In this document: positions 1 through 7,865 of the stretch, piece by piece
How the letters are laid out: each line of letters opens with the position of its first letter
Numbering within the stretch: the first letter of the stretch is position 1
DNA from: Collinsella aerofaciens
Lineage (GTDB): Bacteria; Actinomycetota; Coriobacteriia; Coriobacteriales; Coriobacteriaceae
DNA length: 64,000 nt
Direction: 5' to 3'
Assembly (NCBI RefSeq): GCF_963360655.1
Contig: NZ_OY725712.1
Coordinates: 1 to 64,000 of the forward strand
The notes under the pieces: generated by a model
Databases searched by the model: none
The model's input: only the letters and a program-made list of their open reading frames with translations
Told to the model about the DNA's origin: nothing
Made by a program: the position numbers and the translations under genes

Positions 1-353
1 GTGTTTGCGCAGACGATTTCGTCCATGTGGCCTCCCCTGGTTTCGACCGTAGGCCGTGCGGAATGCGGGCATGGCCGATTATCTACCGGGGCATCATGCG
101 GGTAAGTACGGGAAGCAAACCAAATGCTGACAAAAGCATGCCGAGTTCCGCCGAAAAACCGTCGTGTGATAGAAAACCGCTGGAAGGAGCTTTGGGCATG
201 TGGTCCCTGTCTCCACATTTGCGCGCGGATCACATGGGGAATTCAATGAAAATACGCATGCGTTTTATACAAAACATGCAATGGCGTCAGCAAAAAGGGT
301 GCGAAAAAAATGACGCCTTATACGACTACGATTCGTTTTGGAGTCACCCTTGG
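1..353. other. Left edge, no supported gene
   Basis: I see no convincing coding region here. One plus-strand reading frame (27-383) is open, but its product is rich in Met, Arg, Lys and Trp, has no recognisable motif and runs into the tRNA terminator. An imperfect inverted repeat lies at 256-279 (GCATG and TTTT blocks facing AAAACATGC). Confidence 0.5.
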
Positions 354-397
354 TGTCAAAAAAGAAAAAGGTCAGAGGTTTAACACCTCTGACCTTT
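354..397 (-). terminator. Rho-independent terminator after tRNA-Val
   Basis: Perfect 13-bp arms at 367-379 and 385-397 with a 5-nt loop are followed, on the minus strand, by a T-rich run (CTTTTTCTTTTTTG). It begins 9 nt beyond the CCA end of the tRNA, so it very likely ends the tRNA-Val transcript. Confidence 0.9.
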
Positions 398-405
398 GCT
401 TTAGA

Positions 406-480
406 TGGTGGGCGATACAAGATTCGAACTTGTGACCCCATCCGTGTGAAGGATATGCTCTACCCCTGAGCCAATCGCCC
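406..480 (-). tRNA. tRNA-Val (anticodon CAC)
   Basis: The minus strand folds as a canonical cloverleaf: acceptor GGGCGAT pairs with ATCGCCC, the discriminator is A, and CCA is encoded. The D-loop sequence GGCTCAGGGGTAGAGC and T-arm GTTCGAATC are standard. The anticodon stem (ATCC/GGAT) encloses the loop TTCACAC, giving anticodon CAC (valine, GUG codons). Confidence 0.96.
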
Positions 481-618
481 GTCGCCTTTCGGCAAAAGAA
501 ATACTAACATAGCCGTGCGTGGTTTACCAAGAACTTTTTGCTTCCGATTTTAAATTCGCGGGCGCAAACCGCGCCACAGCAATCAGGGCAGCCGACAAAC
601 CCCCAGCTAAACCACCCT

Positions 619-1428
619 TTATCGCTTGATCCACGAGGTTTCGGGCCGGCAGATAAGTCGCGCGTTGTTGTAGGCCATGTCGAGCGTGAGGCAGGTGCGC
701 GCGGCGTAGAAACCGTCCTCGCGTTGGATGGTCAGCGCCAGCTCGGGCTTGTCGCCGGTCAGGCACAGCGGTAGGAGTAGCTGGATCCGGCCGCCGTAGA
801 ACTGCGGCACCGCGAGCGTATAGTTGGCTGCGGCGCGGCGGGCGGCCTCGACGACGGCTCCCTCAAAGGCACGGCGCAGCAGCAGCGAGTTGCCCTCCCC
901 CATCAGGCTGGCGGGAATGCGCGTAAGGTTTTCCTCGTCGCCAAGAATGTGATCGATGTTGGAACGGATGGGCAGACGGTAGTCAAAGACCAGCTCGGAG
1001 GGGTCCTCGGCAAAGCGCACGCGGCACGGCAGGTACTCAAATGAGACCAGCATGGGGTCGCTCTCCTAAAAGAAGCCCTTCAAAAACCAGCGCTGGCGCG
1101 CGTCGGGCTTGGTGTTGGGTTCAAACAGGCCATAGATGGTCTCGTAGCGGCGCGTATACAGGCCGGTGTTGAACAGGCAGCGGTCGTCGTCGAACACCAG
1201 CGGCAGGTTGGACGGCGCGGTCTGGTCTACGTCGCGCTCGGTCAAAAACACCGCGCGGCTAAACGAAAACGACAGGTAGTTTTTGAGGATGCGGTTGCTG
1301 GGACCCCAGTCCTCGGGGTCGGCAAGATCGACCAGGCGGTCGTAGCAGGGCTCGGGGCAAAACGCAAAGTCGTATACATTGCTGCACAGGGTGTTGGGGA
1401 TCTCCATGTGACGTCCAATCCATCTCAT
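619..1428 (-). pseudogene. DUF3825 family protein interrupted by an in-frame TAG
   Basis: Two consecutive open segments in the same frame, 1428-1066 and 1065-619, together make one DUF3825-type protein of about 269 residues. The first part has family features such as DLADPEDWG, RILKNYL and FNTGLYTRRYETIYGLFE and ends in WFLKGFF. A single TAG at 1066-1068 follows, then ESDPML continues without a frame change to HILGDEENLTRIP and LTLDMAYNNARLICRP at the C-terminus. Family knowledge: DUF3825 domains are often found with RNA-associated modules, function unsettled. The start could be the ATG at 1428 or the MEIPN methionine 7 codons later. Either a nonsense mutation has inactivated it, TAG is read through, or the second half restarts at the ATG at 1053. 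Confidence 0.75.
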
Positions 1429-1690
1429 AGCTGGCGTGCGGATGCTTTGATTCTATACGTGCGAAGCGTCGTCGGAGATCACGATGCAATGGCACCTAAG
1501 CTCGTTGGCTAGATTGTCGAACGTGCGGCGTCTAGCCAACGAGGTCCTGGATCCAGGCGTAGTACTGGTTGTCTTTGGGTTCCGGGCTATCGGAAAGTAC
1601 GATTGGAGCACTAGCGGCGTAACAGGAAGGTCCCGCCCGTCAACATCGGCAATCATGAGTTGACAAGCGTAATCATGGCTCAATTGCGGT
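1429..1690. other. Intergenic, no supported gene
   Basis: A minus-strand reading frame (1683-1453) in phase with the DUF3825 gene is open, but its product has no family features and ends in a stop 24 nt before the DUF3825 start. It may be a decayed N-terminal extension. Nothing else is visible. Confidence 0.4.
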
Positions 1691-1969
1691 TTAGCAATAG
1701 AATGTCAGGGAATCTTCACCAAAGGTTTCGTGCCACTTGTCACAAATGTATCGATGGTTCATGGTGATTAGTTTTGAAAGATCCCTGAGATCCTTAGCCG
1801 GAATCTTGCTCTCGTTGTTCGCAAGTGTGCATCCGCCATTTTTAGTGAGCCAAAACTTAGTCGAGTTAGCAGCCGCCCTCTTTACCCCTACATGGATGTG
1901 AACGGGTTCTCCGTTTTCCGCGATCCAAAAGAACAGAACATACTGTCCAAAAACAAGAATTCGAGGCAT
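1691..1969 (-). CDS. DUF4160 domain protein
   Basis: A 92-residue protein that begins MPRILVFGQYVLFFW and contains EPVHIHVGVK. This matches the DUF4160 pattern of a hydrophobic N-terminal strand followed by an H-x-H segment. Family knowledge: DUF4160 proteins usually sit beside a second small gene (often DUF2442) and have been proposed to act as toxin-antitoxin-like pairs, but no activity is established. Its start overlaps the stop of the upstream 88-residue gene by one base (TAATG), so the two are translationally coupled. The C-terminal half (SKIPAKDLRDLSKLI) is probably helical. Function is inferred only from family and arrangement. Confidence 0.75.
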   Translation of the reverse strand: MPRILVFGQYVLFFWIAENGEPVHIHVGVKRAAANSTKFWLTKNGGCTLANNESKIPAKDLRDLSKLITMNHRYICDKWHETFGEDSLTFYC

Positions 1970-2235
1970 TATGCCACCGCCGGTCCAGCTTTTTGCCGTT
2001 CTGCAAGCTCGAAGATAAACGGAGCGTTTGATCTAACGAACTCGGTCAAAAAATCCAGTTCGTCAGTAGAAAATCCTTCGACGTTAAACCATTTGACCGC
2101 AGGTAGAAAGCATTCTGCATGGTCAAAACCAAAATCAACCGGGCGCTCGACGGCTACGCGAACGGTCCCGTCGTCTCGTGTTTCTGAGTAGGCAAACTGA
2201 GTGCCGTCATCTAGCTGAACATAGCTCCAAAGCAT
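1969..2235 (-). CDS. Small acidic partner of the DUF4160 protein
   Basis: An 88-residue protein starting MLWSYVQLDDGTQFAYS. I chose the ATG at 2235 because AAGGAGG lies 6 nt upstream; the longer frame to 2286 has no ribosome site. It is acidic, with a beta-rich first half (TVRVAVERPVDFGF, AECFLPAVKWFNVEGF) and a helical end. It occupies the place usually held by a DUF2442 partner, but I do not see clear DUF2442 signatures. An inverted repeat at 2251-2270 lies directly before the ribosome site, as expected for a self-repressing first gene. A DNA-binding or antitoxin role is inference. Confidence 0.6.
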   Translation of the reverse strand: MLWSYVQLDDGTQFAYSETRDDGTVRVAVERPVDFGFDHAECFLPAVKWFNVEGFSTDELDFLTEFVRSNAPFIFELAERQKAGPAVA

Positions 2236-2250
2236 TGCTGCCTCCTTAGT

Positions 2251-2270
2251 GTTTATATCCAAGTATAAAC
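2251..2270 (-). promoter_or_regulatory. Palindromic operator candidate
   Basis: GTTTATA and TATAAAC arms (7 bp, perfect) are separated by 6 nt and end about 10 nt upstream of the AAGGAGG ribosome site of the 88-residue gene. The AT-rich dyad could overlap a -10 box. It would suit autoregulation of the two-gene DUF4160 unit. Confidence 0.5.
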
Positions 2271-2436
2271 AGCCGCTTAGATGCAACGTGATGCGAATTG
2301 AATTATTCCCATAAGACCTGAACTGCTGATTATTTGTATTACTGAGATTTGAAACACCTCACACTTCAGTGTCTTTTTGGCATGGAAAACCGTCATTGTG
2401 CGAAAGTCGGACTTTATGTCAAGGATCGTACTCAGA

Positions 2437-2476
2437 TTCAAGCGCTTGCCTGCTTAACTGTTTGCAAGCGCTTGAA
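2437..2476. repeat. Perfect 13-bp inverted repeat after the AbiU2-like gene
   Basis: TTCAAGCGCTTGC at 2437-2449 is matched by its exact reverse complement at 2464-2476, with a 14-nt loop. It starts 2 nt after the stop codon of the minus-strand gene at 2479-3297. There is no T-run, so it is not a classical terminator; it may be an RNA-stabilising hairpin or a protein site. Each arm itself contains the palindrome CAAGCGCTTG. Confidence 0.6.
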
Positions 2477-2478
2477 TT

Positions 2479-3297
2479 CTATAGATTACCCAAATGCTGC
2501 TCAACAGTCTCCATGCCAACCTCCACATATTTTAGGAGACCTTGTATATCGTTGCAGTTCTTGGGCAAGCGATCTTTTTCAATACCAGTAATTTTGGCTA
2601 ATAATTCGATTGTCAGATCGAGTGCGAAGTCGATTAGTTTTTGAATTTCACTGCAAGTTAAAGGAAGTCGCTTAACTAGCTCATCATAATTCAGTGCTTC
2701 CATGTCGCTATGGGCGAAAACCTTATTTCGCTGATCGCGAAGCATGTCAGTTAGTTTACTGAGACCGTTGAGTCGTTTTTTCCACAAATTGGAAAGGTCA
2801 TGAGTGGTTATACACACGGTAACCATTCCGTAATGATCTCCGAACAGTTTTTCATCTGAGCGTTGAGACTCAACCTCTTTGGGGTAAAAACGCTCCTCGT
2901 CCTCTGCCAATGGGTGAACGATTGGATTAAGCCTGTCAAAGTTTGGTCGATCACTGAATATAGAGATTGCAAGTGCGTCGATTTCAGTAGAATGAGACGA
3001 GACTTCTTCTATTAAGTTCCCAATACTGATGTCGCTTTTGGCATCAAATAACCGCGCGCAATTCATGAAACAGGATTCGGTTAATGCAAGTTGTGTAAAG
3101 CTGAAGAAGCAGCCAGCGCAAATTACTTCATTCTCATAGTCAGAAGATGCTTTAGACAGTTCGCGAAGGATTGCTAGTTCCGTGTTGGCATAAAATGCCT
3201 CGTTGTACAGATAGCTGCAACGCTCGAACAGCTCAAGAAGGCCGGCGTTTAATTCTTTTTTGGCAGCGTCAACTGTATGATCAGATTCGTGGTTCAT
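2479..3297 (-). CDS. HEPN-domain protein, AbiU2-like
   Basis: A 272-residue, largely helical protein. The key feature is RNKVFAHSD at residues 190-198, an R-x5-H motif at the end of a helix. This is the active-site pattern of HEPN ribonucleases, and the helical context (KRLNGLSKLTDMLRDQRNKVFAH) matches the AbiU2 branch of HEPN proteins. Family knowledge: AbiU was found as an abortive-infection protein in Lactococcus, and HEPN domains often cleave RNA in toxin or defence systems. It stands alone, with a perfect hairpin right behind its stop and no obvious antitoxin next to it. A nuclease or defence role is inference; a non-catalytic HEPN scaffold is possible. Confidence 0.65.
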   Translation of the reverse strand: MNHESDHTVDAAKKELNAGLLELFERCSYLYNEAFYANTELAILRELSKASSDYENEVICAGCFFSFTQLALTESCFMNCARLFDAKSDISIGNLIEEVSSHSTEIDALAISIFSDRPNFDRLNPIVHPLAEDEERFYPKEVESQRSDEKLFGDHYGMVTVCITTHDLSNLWKKRLNGLSKLTDMLRDQRNKVFAHSDMEALNYDELVKRLPLTCSEIQKLIDFALDLTIELLAKITGIEKDRLPKNCNDIQGLLKYVEVGMETVEQHLGNL

Positions 3298-3391
3298 GTT
3301 AGATAAATCCTGAGCAATTGTCGTAATAAACTATTCTACTAATGCGTCGTTACGAATATGGTCTTCTACATTGCTTATCGAAATGGGTGCT

Positions 3392-4486
3392 TCAGCAGCG
3401 ACATGCGGCAGCTAGAAACACTGTTCCCAACAGGAAAAGCGTCACGGAAGCGGTGATCCAGTTGCTGTCGCCGGTCTTGGGGAGTGCCTCAGTTGTCGCG
3501 GTGGCAGCCTTGGGCTTGGGGACTTTGGCGACCGTGGTCTTGGTTACTGTCGTTGTTGACTTGGTTGTCGCGGCCGCGGGTTTCAGCGAGGGATTTGCCG
3601 TGGGCCCTGTGGTGGGCTCTGCGGCAGCAGGGCTAGTATCGGCGGGAGACTTGTCCGCCCCACCGCCAGGCACATCGACCCCTTCGGTCTCCCCCGCCGG
3701 AGGTGTGGCGACATCGGGCTCAACCACCACATGCGGTGCCAACGCATCGCCGGCATCCACCACGCCACTAGCACCAAAGACCCCACCAGCAGGCGCCACA
3801 AACCGCGCGGACGCAAGCGACCCGCCCAAGCACGCAACGCCGCCGTCGGCGCCGGTCGCATCGAGCCACGAGGCATCGACGGAAAGCCGGCAGCCGGCCG
3901 CACCAACGCCAAGGCCCGCATCCTGCAGATACACGCCGTAGGCGCGCACGCCCGCTCCGGTCCCGGCGCCCGCGGCAACGACGCGCCCGCCGCCGCGCAC
4001 GGCCATGTCGCCTGCGATCACGCCGGCAACCGCCTCGTCCGTAATATCGGCCCCGTCTGCCCTCGCATCGACGGTGCAGCCTTCCACCGCTAGCGCCTGA
4101 GAAACGTGGACCCCGCACTGCGAGCCCGTCGCCGTCAGGGTCCCGGCACCGCGAAGCGTCAGGTTGCCCCACACCTCCATGCCGCACAGCGTGATGTCCG
4201 CATCGGGCGCATGCGACTCCGTCACGGAGTTTTGCCCGGCAAGCGTCAGCACCAGGTCGCCGTCGGCGCCGATGGCCTCGCCCGCGTAGCCGTTAAGCTC
4301 CAGGTGGTCGGCATCGGTCCAGACCCAGCCGGGGCCCGACACGCCCGGCTCGTAGTACGTCGCGCCCGCGATGATGAGGCTCTCCGCGCCCGCGGCATAA
4401 GAAGGCCCGCCCAGCAAAACGCATAGGCAGGCCATGGCAACAATCGCAATGTGATGACGGCTGGTGTGGGACTCGGCAGCAAACAT
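3392..4486 (-). CDS. LPXTG-anchored surface protein
   Basis: A 364-residue exported protein. The start at 4486 has GGAG 5 nt upstream; the longer frame to 4525 lacks a site. The N-terminus has a signal peptide (basic start, hydrophobic HIAIVAMACLCVLLGG, cleavage near SYAAGA). The middle is Gly/Ala-rich and beta-helix-like, with repeated blocks such as GDLVLTLAGQNSVT and GNLTLRGAGTLTATG resembling carbohydrate-binding beta-helix proteins. A Pro/Thr/Lys/Ala-rich wall-spanning segment follows, then LPKTG, a hydrophobic helix and a very short tail (CRC). Family knowledge: sortase cleaves LPXTG and links the protein to peptidoglycan. Its high GC content contrasts with the AT-rich genes on both sides. 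The ligand is unknown. Confidence 0.8.
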   Translation of the reverse strand: MFAAESHTSRHHIAIVAMACLCVLLGGPSYAAGAESLIIAGATYYEPGVSGPGWVWTDADHLELNGYAGEAIGADGDLVLTLAGQNSVTESHAPDADITLCGMEVWGNLTLRGAGTLTATGSQCGVHVSQALAVEGCTVDARADGADITDEAVAGVIAGDMAVRGGGRVVAAGAGTGAGVRAYGVYLQDAGLGVGAAGCRLSVDASWLDATGADGGVACLGGSLASARFVAPAGGVFGASGVVDAGDALAPHVVVEPDVATPPAGETEGVDVPGGGADKSPADTSPAAAEPTTGPTANPSLKPAAATTKSTTTVTKTTVAKVPKPKAATATTEALPKTGDSNWITASVTLFLLGTVFLAAACRC

Positions 4487-4684
4487 ACCCGCTCCGATCT
4501 TCGCAGGAGCCAATAGAATGTGCACCAGAAAATGCCCCGGTAGCAGCAGCTATTAGTTTAGCGAGATCAGACCTTAAATAAAGAAAATGCCTCTGAGCAG
4601 TGACGATAATTAGGTGTAAATCGTTTTGCCAGTCGGTGAAAGGATGAATTCGGGTTGACCCAGACGTACTATACCAACAAGCTA

Positions 4685-4702
4685 TTGAACGACTTTGTTC
4701 AA
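4685..4702 (-). promoter_or_regulatory. Short inverted repeat between two genes
   Basis: TTGAAC and GTTCAA (6-bp arms, 6-nt spacer) lie immediately behind the NTPase stop codon and about 200 nt before the start of the surface-protein gene. It could be a weak terminator or an operator; no T-run follows. Confidence 0.25.
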
Positions 4703-6493
4703 TCACATGTCTGTATCGGAATCTGCCGATACATGTTGAGCCCTTTCGTCCAACTCTTCAATAGCTTCTTTGAAGTCATTGCGAATACATTCGGTCCTCA
4801 ACTGTCCCATGCGTGATTTGAATCCGACTTTGACTAATCTGTCGTCAATACTTCTTAACCAATTAATAGCTTCGGTTAAACTCTGACCATCTGAGTACTT
4901 CTTTATGTCTCTATTGAAAAATGAATGTAGAGACATTTGAGAAGCTGCTGTTCCTTCATAGATTGACGCAGCAACATATTCAGCCGGTACATTCAAAATC
5001 GTCCTTGAGTACCCGGACTGCATAGCTTCTTTAAATAGCTCGGAGAGCGTATTTCCTGTATCCCCATCAACATCGGACAGCTCTAGGCTGATGCGATTTA
5101 ATGCTCGTTCACTTTCCTCTTTTTCAACGCTTGATATAAGCTCATCCATAATTTGATTAGCGTTCATACCGTAAAAGTCATTGGCCATTGCCCGCTCTTG
5201 CCTTAATTTGTCCGCGTTGCACTTAGGGTCACGATTGGCGGCTAGCCGAAGCGATTCGAGAAGCTTCTCGCGAAATGCTTCATCCCAGAATCCAAGATCA
5301 ATTAGATTAAGCGCGATCCTGATAATCTTATAAAACCAACCTTGAGAATACCGTCCCTCAGTTAAAAGTAATTCAAGTTGATTCGCCAACAATTTAACCT
5401 GATCATCTTCCAGCCAGGGCAAAGCAAACCATTGGTTTTCTATATCTTGCGCTTCGAGATCCGCGGCCGATTCAGGGTTTTCCGCTATAACATACTCCTT
5501 GAAAGAGTGCTCGATAGCATTAGGGCTTACATTCCCTCCTTCTGTTAAGGGGGCAAGAGCCTTGGATATCAGTAAATAGTTTTCGTATTCAATAAACTCA
5601 GAATTATCGATCATGTTCACAGCTTTGTTAGAGGTATCGGGCTTTTTGGGAGTATTTCCTGCCCATGCCCGGACTGCGTAACTAATAAAATTCGAGAGCG
5701 CTTGGGCTCTTCCGGATGATTTTACGGTCTTATCGACAAGAACTGATGTACTCAAGACGTAGTTAATGGTTGGAATTGATCTGGATAAAGCCCTTACATT
5801 AATGGCGGATCCTTTAATTCCATCAATAATTGCGTCATCAATATCAAAATCAATATGTTCTGGAAATTGAAGCCTGGGTTTAACTAAGCCCTGATAAAGT
5901 GTCTGCAGATCAGGCTCAAACATAATTTGACTCATGATCGCTTTTTCGACAGAGTTCTCATCCTCAAATGACAGCGGCTTATTTCTGACAAGCATTACAT
6001 GCCAGCCATGATTCTCGACCATGTTGTTGACGAACCCAAGAAATGTCCGATCGTCATGAGCGAAGCTGCTACGTTCGCAATCATCAAATATCACGAGAGC
6101 ATTCTTCGTGTCGAGTAAGGGCAACAGCAAGTCGGGTTTTAGGGAAAACTGAATTCCAAGGTCTTCAATCTTATTATTCAACATTGAAGAACCAGCCTTA
6201 ATGGCGTTTTTCACCAATGCGCTTATCGCGGCGCATATACCACCTACGGCTTTTTCGGATAAGGGGAGACAAGAAGCGATAACCCGATTGAGAGCCTCTT
6301 CATAATTGGAAACACCGAATAGCGAAACGCGACATATCTTTATGTCCATTTTGTTAAGTGCAGTTTTTAGATCGTTCTCGCAATAATAAGTCTTACCCGA
6401 ACCCCATTCGCCATGTAGGACTAAAGCCTGAAGATCAATGTCGTCACATTGCATGTAGCTTTTAATTACCTCGGTGATCTCATCGGCTTGCAT
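4703..6493 (-). CDS. KAP-like P-loop NTPase, putative defence protein
   Basis: A 596-residue protein. The Walker A motif is GEWGSGKT (residues 28-35), followed by a strand reading RVSLFGV (55-61) and Walker B ALVIFDDCER (132-141). This order, with GxWGSGKT, a SLFG strand and an FDDxER Walker B, is typical of KAP-type P-loop NTPases. The remaining 450 residues are helical with no domain I recognise. No transmembrane insertion, common in KAP proteins, is obvious. The ribosome site GGAGAAAAC precedes the ATG. Family knowledge: related NTPases often occur in defence islands, where they may sense or signal infection. Next upstream in transcription is a DUF2971 gene, 301 nt away, but a dyad lies between them, so co-transcription is uncertain. 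Confidence 0.7.
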   Translation of the reverse strand: MQADEITEVIKSYMQCDDIDLQALVLHGEWGSGKTYYCENDLKTALNKMDIKICRVSLFGVSNYEEALNRVIASCLPLSEKAVGGICAAISALVKNAIKAGSSMLNNKIEDLGIQFSLKPDLLLPLLDTKNALVIFDDCERSSFAHDDRTFLGFVNNMVENHGWHVMLVRNKPLSFEDENSVEKAIMSQIMFEPDLQTLYQGLVKPRLQFPEHIDFDIDDAIIDGIKGSAINVRALSRSIPTINYVLSTSVLVDKTVKSSGRAQALSNFISYAVRAWAGNTPKKPDTSNKAVNMIDNSEFIEYENYLLISKALAPLTEGGNVSPNAIEHSFKEYVIAENPESAADLEAQDIENQWFALPWLEDDQVKLLANQLELLLTEGRYSQGWFYKIIRIALNLIDLGFWDEAFREKLLESLRLAANRDPKCNADKLRQERAMANDFYGMNANQIMDELISSVEKEESERALNRISLELSDVDGDTGNTLSELFKEAMQSGYSRTILNVPAEYVAASIYEGTAASQMSLHSFFNRDIKKYSDGQSLTEAINWLRSIDDRLVKVGFKSRMGQLRTECIRNDFKEAIEELDERAQHVSADSDTDM

Positions 6494-6794
6494 AGGTTTT
6501 CTCCAAACGGTATTTTACATTTTGCAATGCTAGACCTAGTGTTTGTTGAGCAGTTGTAGTTGTCATATGTTATCTAAACCGTTAGATATGTATTTCATTG
6601 AGCCTGTTCAACTTAGTAATTGCCAGGCTGGTTGCAAATAATGAATGATTAATTCGGATTAACGTAACAAATACGGATAAGTTGAATTGTGCCAAATTTA
6701 TTGAAGACTGAGACGTGCAAGATAATCGAACTCCCCAGACCCCACTTAAGCAGGTCCCTCTTGTACACTCCGTCTGCACTTCGAGCTTGTCCGT
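6494..6794. other. AT-rich intergenic, promoter of the NTPase gene
   Basis: No gene is supported. A 65-codon minus-strand frame (6779-6582) has no ribosome site and a low-complexity product. The stretch carries a plausible minus-strand promoter (TTGAAC, 17 nt, TATCTA) with an inverted repeat over its -10 side. Confidence 0.4.
6571..6588 (-). promoter_or_regulatory. Dyad overlapping the NTPase promoter
   Basis: TATCTAA and TTAGATA arms (7 bp, perfect) with a 4-nt spacer. On the minus strand the first arm overlaps the candidate -10 (TATCTA), placed 17 nt after TTGAAC. A repressor bound here would block transcription of the NTPase gene. Confidence 0.45.
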
Positions 6795-7622
6795 TTAAGA
6801 AAGCTCAATCGAGCTCTCTGCAACTTCAATACCGGGTGCGTATTTCTCTACCAAAGCGTCCAAAATCACACGGTTTCCCGGTGTCATCTTTGGGGAAGCG
6901 ACGATCTTCATCGAAGAAAATGCTTCGTCTGAGATAATCAAATCGTAAAAGGAAGGAATTTCGGGATCGCATCTATCAAGTATGACCTCAGTGGCCCTCT
7001 TAACTGCTTCAACATCACCCTTGATTACAGAGGCGATGCCCACAGGAACTGCCGTCAAAACATATCGCCATTCGTTTTGGTATGACCAGGCAGTAGCTTT
7101 GTGAATCCCAAGTGTGTTTAAATCGGCTTCTATCCAGCCGTTTTCGCAGTTACGGATCAACTTTGGAAACAGAAGCGACTTATCGTTCGTATACTGGACT
7201 TCATGAAGCATCTCAACGCTTCGGGCCATTTCTTTAAAATGAAATTTTTTATCCCAAAAGTCTTCGAGCGGCAATTGAAGTCCATCAAACTTGCCACCAA
7301 GAGCATTCAAAACTGCGTCACTAGATAACTTACTTAGGCTTTCGGTAGACACAGAGTACCGCTTAAACGGATGACTCTTCATTTGGATTCTTACTCCACA
7401 TTCAGCTCCAGCGTACTCGCGCCACATGGGGATACTCTCCTCATCAGAAGAGGTCCAACAACTGACGAGCTTCATTTTTCCAAGATTTTGAGAGTCTGCT
7501 GAACGCTGTTCTTGTGGGTCATCAACCTTATCTAACCGGCTGAACCTGATAGTTCGATTATGCAGAATCAAGGCCAGCGTATCTAGGCTTGCATAATGAT
7601 AGAGAACGGCGGGTGCTTCCAT
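6795..7622 (-). CDS. DUF2971 domain protein
   Basis: A 275-residue protein with the family pattern in order: LYHYASLDTLALIL near the N-terminus, TIRFSRLDKVDDPQEQ, then SCWTSSDEESIPMWREYAG followed by GVRIQM, and AWSYQNEWRYVL in the second half. The ribosome site AGGAG is 6 nt from the ATG. Family knowledge: DUF2971 proteins are common in mobile and defence-related regions and share conserved H-Y, W and E-W-R positions; their biochemistry is unknown, and a nucleotide or ADP-ribose link is only a suggestion from remote similarity. Its AT-rich codons match the NTPase gene downstream, and the two may have arrived together. Confidence 0.75.
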   Translation of the reverse strand: MEAPAVLYHYASLDTLALILHNRTIRFSRLDKVDDPQEQRSADSQNLGKMKLVSCWTSSDEESIPMWREYAGAECGVRIQMKSHPFKRYSVSTESLSKLSSDAVLNALGGKFDGLQLPLEDFWDKKFHFKEMARSVEMLHEVQYTNDKSLLFPKLIRNCENGWIEADLNTLGIHKATAWSYQNEWRYVLTAVPVGIASVIKGDVEAVKRATEVILDRCDPEIPSFYDLIISDEAFSSMKIVASPKMTPGNRVILDALVEKYAPGIEVAESSIELS

Positions 7623-7865
7623 GTTTGGCTCCTAGCTATAACAATGAGTCCATATCACTGTTCATCAAAACTTATAGACGCGATCGTCGACGCGCCAATG
7701 CCCATTTAGGCGACACACCTTAATCCTTGCCTTGCGAGCGCAAACGCGGAGATGGCCAGAGATGACCGTCGCTGGCATATCGCTTTCACACCCCCAGCAC
7801 GATGATTGACGCACATGTGCAGCACGATTTACGCCGTGCATGCACATCAGCGTTAAGCCCAATCG

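Noticed and set aside
27-383. 118-codon plus-strand open frame at the left edge
   Set aside because: No ribosome site, odd Met/Arg/Lys-rich product, overlaps the tRNA terminator.
406-480. tRNA-Val as integration site of the defence-type island
   Set aside because: The island lies on the 5' side of the tRNA and no repeat of the tRNA 3' end or integrase gene was seen.
6582-6779. 65-codon minus-strand frame before the NTPase gene
   Set aside because: No ribosome site or homology-like features; lies in the promoter region.
7665-7862. 65-codon minus-strand frame with several Cys
   Set aside because: Begins with TTG 4 nt after the zinc-ribbon gene, no clear metal-binding spacing; could be real but cannot be supported.
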